Source of the DNA: Anaerovorax odorimutans
Lineage (GTDB): Bacteria > Bacillota > Clostridia > Peptostreptococcales > JAAYPU01
Assembly: GCA_016841185.1 (NCBI GenBank)
Contig: JAENZQ010000011.1
Location: forward strand, 1-64,000
Reading direction: 5' to 3'
DNA length: 64,000 nucleotides
Under the pieces are notes generated by a model. That model ran no database searches and was not told the DNA's origin. It saw only the letters and a program-made list of their open reading frames with translations. Both the position numbers and the translations under genes were made by a program. Of the stretch, positions 38,377-47,400 are shown one piece after another. Position 1 is the first letter of the stretch; the number at the start of each line of letters is the position of its first letter.

Positions 38377-39816
38377 CTAACTCCCGGCTTTTGCCGTTTC
38401 AGGCATGACATTATCCGGAATAGGACAGATATACTCACCATGAGTCTTCTCCTTAAGCTCCTTTTTAGCAGCAACAACTATTTCAGGGTTAAGCAGTATG
38501 TCCACTGCAGCCATTCCCATTGCTTTACCTGCTGTCAGCATTCCTCTATGTCCTATTATAGAAGAAGCCTGTGCCGTAAACTGCCATGTATGAAGCGCTG
38601 TTCCGAAGGAGCTGCATGTTACAATAATTTGAGCTGTTGGCACAACATAACTTACATCCCCTATATCAGTTGAACCGGGTATGGTTCCTTTCTGATGTCC
38701 AAACGACCCTATGAAATCATACAATACTTTGGTTTCCATTTTTTCTGCCGCTGTGCTTCCTTCCAAAAGACGCACCTGATTCATCGCATTTTTTATATCC
38801 GGTTGTTTAAGTGTTTCTCTGAATCTACCGGCTAATTCCCGCTCATTTTTATCAAAATCAGGTGCACCTGCTTCAATCAGGTTTTTATACAAAACTTCCC
38901 CTACAGTCTTGTTTGGTATATAGTCACTCAAGCCCTGGCTGAATACAGCCTCGTATTCAGTCCCTGTCATTAGTGCTGCACCTTTAGCAACATTACATAT
39001 TCTTTCATATATTTCCTGTGCCTGATATACTTTTGGAGCCCTTATGTAATAATAAACCTCTGCCTGGTTCTGAACTACATTGGGCGCACTGCCTCCTGGA
39101 TCTGTTATGGCATAATGGATTCTTGCTTCAGGTATAATATGCTCTCTCAAATAATTTACTCCAACATTCATCAATTCTACCGAATCCAGTGCACTCCGTC
39201 CCAGATGAGGGGCTGCTGCAGCATGGGCCGCTGTGCCTGTAAATCTGAAATAAGAACTTAGATTTGCAAGCGTTCCTATTCCCCAGACACAGGTCACGTC
39301 CCCGGGATGCCAGCAAAGTGCTATATCAACATCTTTAAAGCAACCTTCTCTTGTCATAAAAGTTTTTCCTGCTCCGTTCTCTTCTCCAGGACACCCGTAA
39401 TACCTTATAGTGCCTTTTATTTCCTTTTCATTAATATATTCTTTTACTGCAACTGCAGCTGCAAGTGAACCTGCTCCAAGAAGATTATGCCCACAGCCAT
39501 GACCGTTACCTCCTTTCCTTTCTTCTTTTTTAATATGGCTCGCTCCCTTCTGGCTCAAACCCGACAATGCGTCATACTCACCAAGTACTGCAATTACAGG
39601 ATAACCGCTTCCAAAGCTTCCTACAAAGGCAGTCTCAATACCTGCGAGACCCTTTTTTACTTCAAAGCCTTCCTTTTCAAGTACAGAACAAATAGCCTCC
39701 GAAGATTTAAACTCAAGAAAACCCAACTCAGCATATCCCCAAATCTTATTGCTTATGTCAATAAATAAATCTTTTTTATCCTCTATACATCTGGTAATTA
39801 TTTCTTTTTTGTCCAT
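38377..39816 (-). CDS. M20-family amidohydrolase (AbgB-like)
   Basis: AVLGEYDALSGLSQ; GGNGHGCGHNLLGAGSLAAA; GCPGEENGAGK; ATG at 39816 has RBS gaggaggtc. Confidence 0.9.
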   Translation of the reverse strand: MDKKEIITRCIEDKKDLFIDISNKIWGYAELGFLEFKSSEAICSVLEKEGFEVKKGLAGIETAFVGSFGSGYPVIAVLGEYDALSGLSQKGASHIKKEERKGGNGHGCGHNLLGAGSLAAAVAVKEYINEKEIKGTIRYYGCPGEENGAGKTFMTREGCFKDVDIALCWHPGDVTCVWGIGTLANLSSYFRFTGTAAHAAAAPHLGRSALDSVELMNVGVNYLREHIIPEARIHYAITDPGGSAPNVVQNQAEVYYYIRAPKVYQAQEIYERICNVAKGAALMTGTEYEAVFSQGLSDYIPNKTVGEVLYKNLIEAGAPDFDKNERELAGRFRETLKQPDIKNAMNQVRLLEGSTAAEKMETKVLYDFIGSFGHQKGTIPGSTDIGDVSYVVPTAQIIVTCSSFGTALHTWQFTAQASSIIGHRGMLTAGKAMGMAAVDILLNPEIVVAAKKELKEKTHGEYICPIPDNVMPETAKAGS

Positions 39817-40084
39817 AATAAGACCTCCTCTAATCATCAAATAGCATACAAAATAACGCTTATAATCATGCTATGCGTATACCGCCAGCAGGGGGAAGTT
39901 CCAAAAAAATAAAGATTTTGTTTTCATTGTTTGAAAATTCTGAAAATAATTATGCTAAAAAAAACTGAATTTATAACAGTTCTGGCAAAACTTGTTTTTA
40001 TGATATACTATTGATAAGCAACTTATTAACCTTTTAGATATATGGTTTCAAACTGAACAGGCAAAGAAAGTCAAACAGAATCAA

Positions 40085-40165
40085 TTTTTACACGTGTATA
40101 AATTTCTGTTTTAATTCTATCACCATATATTTACAGCGTCAATAATAATTTTTACATGTGTCAAT
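40085..40165. promoter_or_regulatory. Two copies of a TTTTTACAYGTGT motif before the TetR start (candidate operator)
   Basis: tttttacacgtgtataaa at 40085 and tttttacatgtgtcaa at 40149. Confidence 0.5.
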
Positions 40166-40184
40166 TTTATTTCAGGAGGTGCTT

Positions 40185-40838
40185 ATGGCCTACAAGAAAA
40201 GTGCGGAAACAAGACAGAGAATTGTAGATGCAACAAAAAAACTTATTGTTGAGAAAGGATATTACGATACGAGTATAAAAGACATTGCAAGGGAAGCAAA
40301 TATCGCTCATCCCTGTATCTACTATTATTTTAATAATAAGGAAAATATCGCAAGAGAAATATTTGACAATGCTGTAGAAAAAATATTACAAGCATCGGCA
40401 ACAATATATAAGGAAAACCCTGATCCTATGCTGCGCACCATGGTAACCTATATCCTTCTGTTTAAATATGTCGCAACAAAAAAAACAACTCAAACGGTAT
40501 ATTATGATCTGGTACAATACAGCAATTATGATAAACCCAACATAAACCGTCTTAAGAATACTGTTTTTAAGGAATTGATGGAATTGTTTTTAGAATACAA
40601 CGGCAACATCACAGATAATCAAATTACAGCCTACATCATAACCAGCGATGCATTTGCAAAGGCTTTGTTCAAAGGTATAATGAATGGTCTATTAGATTTT
40701 TCCCTTGAAGAAGCGGCAGACTATTTTTTCCGTCACATGCTGATTAGCATTTTAAAGATATCCGAGGAAGCATACAAAGAAAAGTTTAAAAAAGCCTTTA
40801 GACTATGCGAGACCATAGACCTCGATGATTCTATATAG
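40185..40838 (+). CDS. TetR-family regulator
   Basis: TRQRIVDATKKLIVEKGYYDTSIKDIAREANIAHPCIYYYFNNKENIAREIF; ATG at 40185 with RBS caggaggtgctt. Confidence 0.92.
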   Translation: MAYKKSAETRQRIVDATKKLIVEKGYYDTSIKDIAREANIAHPCIYYYFNNKENIAREIFDNAVEKILQASATIYKENPDPMLRTMVTYILLFKYVATKKTTQTVYYDLVQYSNYDKPNINRLKNTVFKELMELFLEYNGNITDNQITAYIITSDAFAKALFKGIMNGLLDFSLEEAADYFFRHMLISILKISEEAYKEKFKKAFRLCETIDLDDSI

Positions 40839-40938
40839 TATATTTAACAAAGCAAATAGCCAGGAGAATTTTTTGCCTTAAACAGTCTTTTCATCTTAAA
40901 TTTCTACTTGTAAAAATTAGAATATAGGAGATGGATTT

Positions 40939-40995
40939 ATGTTGAACAAAAAATTCAAAAATTTAGAACGGGTAGTTAAACGGCTTAATAAATAA
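40939..40995 (+). CDS. Micro-ORF 1, 18 aa: MLNKKFKNLERVVKRLNK
   Basis: RBS-like taggagatggattt; stop overlaps the left arm of a 16-bp stem (40981-40996/41031-41046). Confidence 0.3.
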   Translation: MLNKKFKNLERVVKRLNK

Positions 40996-41046
40996 GTGCG
41001 TTTAACCCATATGTTATAAAGAATACGTTCCTTATTTATTAAGTCG
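40981..41046. repeat. Inverted repeat/hairpin 1
   Basis: cggcttaataaataag ... cttatttattaagtcg, 16 bp with one G-T pair, 34-nt loop. Confidence 0.65.
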
Positions 41047-41089
41047 GTTGTTATCAAAACAGACTAATAAATATTAGGAGGAATTAAAA

Positions 41090-41152
41090 TTGAATAATAA
41101 TACATTTGAGAAAAAGTTATTAAGCGAGCTATCACGAGTGTATAATAGATAG
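41090..41152 (+). CDS. Micro-ORF 2, 20 aa, TTG start: (M)NNNTFEKKLLSELSRVYNR
   Basis: Strong RBS aggaggaattaaaa; stop lies in the right arm of hairpin 2. Confidence 0.35.
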   Translation: MNNNTFEKKLLSELSRVYNR

Positions 41153-41160
41153 CTCGTTTA
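41121..41160. terminator. Hairpin 2, terminator-like
   Basis: taagcgagctatc-acgagtgtataata-gatagctcgttta. Confidence 0.6.
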
Positions 41161-41711
41161 TTATTTGATCCCAGTTTCTTTGGCGCTGAGTCCATTTTTT
41201 AGTTGCATTTTCTGTAGCAAGATATAATGATTTCATTAATGCCGTATCAGTTGGGAATAACCTGTTTGGATTTATTTGAAACTCTTCTTTTTCATAAGTT
41301 TCAAGAGGTACAGGTATTCCCCTTGCAATCTTTATTTGTTGATCATAGGAAGTGAAATAAGGTTCATGTACGATCACTTCATCTCCGTCATCCAATATAG
41401 CCTCTAATGGCAGCCGCTTGTTGTGACCATACATGACTCTATAGCAACATCATAATCATATTCAACTCCACAGAATCTGCATATTTCCTCTCTGAGTTCT
41501 TGATCGCCATAAACATCCGTATAGTGCGTGTGGCCTTTTACCGCATCATCAAAAGCAGCCTTTATTATTCTCCTACCCGTTGTAATATCTAATCTCCTAA
41601 ACTAAAATTTATAATATCATCATATTTTTTTAGCAAATTGCTGCTGTCACTCATGGCCGTCGACGTATTATTCCAATACCTTTTAGATAAGAATTTATAT
41701 TTCAAATCCAT
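41132..41711 (-). pseudogene. Degraded class I/II PLP-dependent aminotransferase
   Basis: RBS aaaggagg + MDLKYKFLSKRYWNNTSTAMSDSSNLLKKYDDIINFSLGD*, then ITTGRRIIKAAFDDAVKGHTHYTDVYGDQELREEICRFCGVEYDYDVA in a shifted frame, then DDGDEVIVHEPYFTSYDQQIKIARGIPVPL. Confidence 0.8.
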
Positions 41712-41759
41712 TCCTCCTTTGATAACCTTAAAAATATGAAGAAAAGCATCTTGTTATTC

Positions 41760-42479
41760 TTAGAGATACTTTTTCATATTTTCAAATATGACTGAATATG
41801 CATTTGGCCACAAATGCATACCTTCTATAGAAAATTCTGCCTTTAAATTTCCTTTCTCATCTGTTAATCCTTCATTAACATTTATAAAGGTAAACCCGTG
41901 TTTCCTAGCTAATTCTGCTACTCCTTCATTTGCTTCTATAATGTTATCATTGGTACGTGTCGAAAACATATCATCTTTTTGAAATTTATCCAGCCCAAAA
42001 TCTACTTCTGAATTTATTGGATAATATGCCATTATGTATACTTCACACTCTGGTAATCGTCTATGAATTTGCCTCATAATTATGTCATAGTTGGATAATA
42101 AGCTTTCCTTGTTATAAACTTCCTGTCCAATGGAACCTATGTCATTTGATCCAATATTAATAAATATTTTAGACGGCTCCAAATCAAAAATGCATTCGTT
42201 CATAGCATTTAGCAAGTCTGATGTAGTTGCCCCTGCAACTCCGCGATTATATATAATATAATCAAGATCCAGAGTCAGCTGCATTTCGCTTATTGGGAAC
42301 CACTCCATTAATGAAGATCCCACAAATAGAATTTGCCCTTTTTTCACAAATCGATTGAGCATCTTATATTTTTTAAATGTATTTTTCTTTTGCTTTTCAA
42401 GATCATTAAGCATAAATATTTGCATTGCTTCTTGAACTTCAGCATTCTGCATGATTTTCATCAACTTTTCCGGCATCAT
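41760..42479 (-). CDS. SGNH/GDSL-family hydrolase
   Basis: ILFVGSSLMEWFP; IFINIGSNDIG; EGMHLWPNAY. Confidence 0.88.
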   Translation of the reverse strand: MMPEKLMKIMQNAEVQEAMQIFMLNDLEKQKKNTFKKYKMLNRFVKKGQILFVGSSLMEWFPISEMQLTLDLDYIIYNRGVAGATTSDLLNAMNECIFDLEPSKIFINIGSNDIGSIGQEVYNKESLLSNYDIIMRQIHRRLPECEVYIMAYYPINSEVDFGLDKFQKDDMFSTRTNDNIIEANEGVAELARKHGFTFINVNEGLTDEKGNLKAEFSIEGMHLWPNAYSVIFENMKKYL

Positions 42480-42713
42480 TTAAATCACTCCTGTTTTATT
42501 GATTAATACATCGGTTCATTAGGGTTATTGTCATCATGATTATAACACTACTTTTACATATCTCTTATTATGCTATCACATTTTTATAAGTAACAAAACT
42601 CTTCATAAAACAGTAATAATAAACTAAAACAGGAGTGAATAATTGCTCTATGTCAATATATCAATTCTTGAATATTATACATTATATAAAAATAATTTTT
42701 ATGGTGATGTAAA

Positions 42714-43346
42714 ATGTTAAATTATCAGAATTATTTCAAAAGAGAAGCAGGACCTTTTTTAAGAGTTTTTCATGCTTCCCCAGATGCCCCTGCTGTAGAT
42801 GTTTACGCTAATGGCACAGTTATAGCAACCAACCTATCCTATGGAAGATTCACTCCGTATCTGCCTATTCCTGCCGGGAAATATAATATAAGGGTTTTTC
42901 CTACTGGACAGACCGTAAATCCTGTAATAAACACTGATGTAAATATTCCATCTAATACCATAATAACTGCAGCTGCTATAAACAAACTATCTGAAATCGA
43001 ACTATTTCCCATTTTAGACCCATCAATACCCATTACTCCTGGAATGGTCAATTTAAGATTTGGGCATTTATCTCCAAACGCCCCAGCAGTCGACATAGTT
43101 TTGCCTGATGGAACTAAACTTTTCACTAATGTTAAATATAAACAAATAACCGATTATCTCCCTGTTTCTCCTGGCACATATACTGTATTTGTAAGTCCTA
43201 CAGGTACAGAACAAAGTGTGCTCTATGTCCCGAATATCACATTAACAGGAAACAGGTTCTATACCATTTACGCAATAGGACTAGTGAATGAAAATCCTCC
43301 CCTTCAAGTAGTAATCCCTCTTGATGGTAATAGTTATCTTAGGTAA
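42714..43346 (+). CDS. DUF4397 protein (two tandem domains)
   Basis: LRVFHASPDAPAVDVYANGTVIATNLSYGRFTPYLPIPAG and LRFGHLSPNAPAVDIVLPDGTKLFTNVKYKQITDYLPVSPG. Confidence 0.9.
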   Translation: MLNYQNYFKREAGPFLRVFHASPDAPAVDVYANGTVIATNLSYGRFTPYLPIPAGKYNIRVFPTGQTVNPVINTDVNIPSNTIITAAAINKLSEIELFPILDPSIPITPGMVNLRFGHLSPNAPAVDIVLPDGTKLFTNVKYKQITDYLPVSPGTYTVFVSPTGTEQSVLYVPNITLTGNRFYTIYAIGLVNENPPLQVVIPLDGNSYLR

Positions 43347-43472
43347 TTAATTTGTTTTTAAAAAATAGAAGTAAAGATTAAAATCTCTACTTCTATTTTG
43401 TATGCTCACCGTTTGAATCGGATTGATTATACCATATAAATCAACATACGTGTCATTGGGTGTCATTGTGTC

Positions 43473-43580
43473 ATTGGGGACGGTTCTTTTTGACACAAAT
43501 ATTATAAATTCATATAATTTGTTTTAGAGAGTTATTTTTAATTATATCATTAATCTATGTCAAAAAGAACCGTCCCCAAT
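43473..43580. mobile_element. REP/MITE-type element with 23-bp perfect terminal inverted repeats
   Basis: attggggacggttctttttgaca (43473-43495) and tgtcaaaaagaaccgtccccaat (43558-43580), 62-bp AT-rich spacer. Confidence 0.85.
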
Positions 43581-43630
43581 TACACGTGATAGATTCCAGT
43601 AGAACTTATTTTTCTTGCTGCTCTTGGCAT
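43580..43630 (-). pseudogene. N-terminal 16 codons of a REP-associated Y1 transposase (RAYT) with its RBS, truncated at the REP repeat
   Basis: gaaaagaggtgaatgaat-ATG: MPRAARKISSTGIYHV*, matching the RAYT N-terminus pattern MPRxAR..S.tGIYHV. Confidence 0.75.
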
Positions 43631-43788
43631 ATTCATTCACCTCTTTTCAAAAACTTATTATATCACAATTTATATAAATATTGTAAATTTTTGTAATTTA
43701 CGTGCAAAAGGTCACCGTCCCTATTTCCCTATTGACACTCCCCTAAGAGTATATTTTACTAATTATAATATCAATTATATAGGAGTGT

Positions 43789-44433
43789 ATGAATATGGAT
43801 GATATTATATACAGAGAAATAGAGAAATCAGACTATAAAGGTATTAAATCACTAATAAATACTACCTGGAACATAGACAGTCATATAAGAAACAAAAAAA
43901 CGCTGGATAAAGTCTTGGATATGTACTTAAGGTTGTGTCTAATGGAAAGCTCTTATGGGAGAGTGGCTGTGAAAGATGGTTCTATTGTCGGCATTGTACT
44001 GGGAAATGCTAACAATGATAAAAAACGATATGGCGTCTTATCTCATGCTTTAACTATTTTAGTTAATGCTCTTACTATTCCTTTCAGTTCAAAAACTGAC
44101 AGAAGAAATATTATTGAATACCGAAAAATAGATAAAGCTTATCATGAGCTTATAGCTGGCAAAAAGAATTTATTTGAAGGAGAAGTCGTCTTTCTTGCCG
44201 TGTCTGAGGATTTTAGAGGTTTTGGAATAGGAAAGACTTTAATTAATGCTCTAAAAAATTATTTTAAAGCTTTTTCTGTAAAATCTATTTATGTTTATAC
44301 CGATACCAGCTGTAACTATGGTTTTTATGATAGTCAGGGCTTCATTCTTTCCGGGGTAAAAGATGTAAATATGAAACGGGATTCAGAACCTTTTCAACTT
44401 ACTGTTTTCATGTATAGCTATGAATTAAGCTGA
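43789..44433 (+). CDS. GNAT-family N-acetyltransferase
   Basis: EVVFLAVSEDFRGFGIGKTLINALKNYF. Confidence 0.85.
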   Translation: MNMDDIIYREIEKSDYKGIKSLINTTWNIDSHIRNKKTLDKVLDMYLRLCLMESSYGRVAVKDGSIVGIVLGNANNDKKRYGVLSHALTILVNALTIPFSSKTDRRNIIEYRKIDKAYHELIAGKKNLFEGEVVFLAVSEDFRGFGIGKTLINALKNYFKAFSVKSIYVYTDTSCNYGFYDSQGFILSGVKDVNMKRDSEPFQLTVFMYSYELS

Positions 44434-44439
44434 AAACAG

Positions 44440-44475
44440 AAAAATCCTATACTACCAGTGTGGTATAGGATTTTT
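44440..44475. terminator. Bidirectional terminator
   Basis: aaaaatcctatac ... gtataggattttt. Confidence 0.8.
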
Positions 44476-44486
44476 CCTAATCTCTT

Positions 44487-47400
44487 TTACTTATTATATA
44501 TCCTGTATAAGAATACCGCCGCTTCTGCCCTTGTGGTGTTACCCAAAGGATTAATGCTTTCTCCGTCACCGGTTATAAGCCCTTCCTTTACAAGTGATGC
44601 AATGCTTTCCGTTGCATAGGCTGCTGCCAGTGATTTGTCCGCAAACTTGTCAAGATCCGAAGCCGTACCCTGCCCTTCAAGGCTATTCAGCATTCTCAAG
44701 GCCCTTTCGGTCAATACCATCATATCCTGTCTGGTGATACTTGCATCAGGACTGAATTTGTTGTTTCCTGTACCATTGGTAATCTCCAATGCTTTTGCTA
44801 TAGCTATCTCCTTGTAGTAATAGGCATCACTATTTATATCTGCGAAATTCCCTTCAATATCCGCATCTACTCCAAGGGTCCTGATGAGTGCATACAAATA
44901 ATCTGCTCTTGTTATAGTGGTTTGCGGCGAATATGTACTATCCGATATACCTTTCAATATCCCTTTCGAAGCCAGAACTTCGATCTGTTCTTTTGCCCAT
45001 GATACGCTGTCAAGGTCGCCAAAGGTCTTTTTTACATAGGCCACGGCATAGTTGCTGAAGTGTGTGGTGGTAAAAGTTACCATCCCTGTGTCAGAATCGT
45101 ATCTTCCTGACGGAACTTCCACCACATTGCCCTTGCCGTCAATGTACCATACGGTAATATGTTCCGGATCGGCAAGCTCTTCATCTGTAGGTGTGTAAGG
45201 TATTGATACTGCAACAGGAGCCTCCGCATTGCTCCATTCAATGGTTTTATTTCCATTCATAAGCTTCAGTTTTATAAGTGGTTTTCCATTAAGCATCTCC
45301 TGTAATTCGTCGGAAAGCTTGGATTTATCTGCTATGCCCATCTGTATGCCTATCTTTTCTGCACCTTCCAGTTCAGTGTCCTCCAGCATATTTCCCGGCA
45401 AAGTGATGCTTCCCACTTCACTTTTAATCTCTATCTTTCTTGTCGCCTCCGAGTCGAGTATTTCTGCCGGTAATTCCAGCTTATATGAATCAATACCCTC
45501 TACGTTCGGTATTTCAGCATAAATTGTCTTCGTGATATTCCCATCGATTTCAGCCTTTTCAAAAGCCTTATTCAGCCTATACTTATCCAAACTTAAAGTA
45601 ACGATACCCTTTGTTTTATTGATATCTACAGGTATTTCTTCTTTAGACTTTCCTGCAATGAATGTAGCATTAACTCCTGTTTTTCTATTTTTAGATGCGG
45701 CACGTTTTGCTGTTACCATATAAATCCGAGATAATCCACAGGAAGGAGTCAGCACTTCAATCCTGATGTTATTGGACCCCACCGCCAGCGATATCGTTTC
45801 AGGCAAACCACTGTTTTGTATATGTCCCTGAATAAAAAGTTGGTCGGAACTGTTACAAAGGGTAGCCGTAATTTCCAGAGTGCTCGAACGAGCCACGTCA
45901 AGGGCATAATCCGCCGTATCTGGATCAAAATCCGGTACTAGAATGCCATTACCTATACTTAGGTCACTCAACATGCCTGCCAGGTTAAGGGACGTAGGTA
46001 CAACAGTTTGGTATTGATTGTCTGCACCCCATGCCACTACCGTACCATCCGACTTCAATGCCAGAGAGTAGTTTCCACCCGCTGACACAGCCACTACATG
46101 CGTTAGTCCTTCCGGCACTTCACACTGGCCTTTACCGTTGGCTCCCCAAGCAACTACTGTTCCATCTGACTTTAAAGCTAAAGAGTGATTCTGCCCAGCT
46201 GACACTGCCACGACATCATTCAGATCACTTGGCACATTACACTGGCCAATATTATCGTCGTTAATCCCCCAAGCCACAACCGTTCCATTTGTCTTCAACG
46301 CCAGCCCGTGGGCAGATCCGGCAGAAATATCCACCACATCAGAAAGACTTCTCACATCACACTGTCCTTCATTGTTCCATCCCCAAGCTTCCACCGTACC
46401 GTCTGACTTCAATGCCATAGACCAATAATATCCCGCCGATACCTCTACCACATTAGAAAGTCCTGCCGGTACATTACACGACCCTTTGCTGCCATGTCCC
46501 CAAGCATCTACAGTACCGTCCGGATTCAATACCAAAGAGTGATAATATCCTGCAGATATTGCAATCGCAGGTCCTGTCCTTACATCACACTGACCGTAAG
46601 TATTATCACCCCAAGCCTCTATGGCACCTCCTGTCCTGATGGCCAGAGAATGCAACTGCCCTGCCGATACTTCCATTGCGAAAAAACCTCCAGGCACATC
46701 AGACTTACCAAAGCCATTACTCCCCCAAGCCTTTATGCTGCCGTTATTCTTCAATGCCAAAGAATGATTCTGCCCTGCTGAGATTCTTCTGCCTGCCTCT
46801 CGGGCTTTGATTATATCTACATTAGGCACAATGGACTCGCCTGCCCTATTTACCGTCATAGTATAAATGCGTAACAAGCCACAGGACGGTATGGATACTT
46901 CTATTGAAAAGTTGTTGTATCCCACATCCAAAGAAATAGTCTTCGAATCACCACTGCTCTGAATTTGTCCGTCAATCAAAAGCTGATTTGAGCTACCATA
47001 CATAATTGCATTTAATTCTAACGAACTCACAAAATTATCAACCTCAACAGTATAATCTGTCGTATCGGAATCAAATGCCGGCGTTAATACGCCTTCACTT
47101 ACAGTAAGTCCAATTAACTCCCCTGCCAAATTAAGATTTTCCGATACATTACACTGACCTTGATTATTATTTCCCCAAGTTACTAAAGTACCGTCTGACT
47201 TTAATGCCATACTGTAATTATGTCCTGCTGATACAGCCACTACATCGGCTAATCCTTCTGGCACATTACATTGACTCATACCGTTAGAACCCCAAGCAAC
47301 TACTGTACCATCGGACTTTAACGCCAAATTATGATATCCCCCTGCTGACACTGCTACTATTCCGGAAAGGCTTGCCACTTCACATTGATTGTTATCATTA

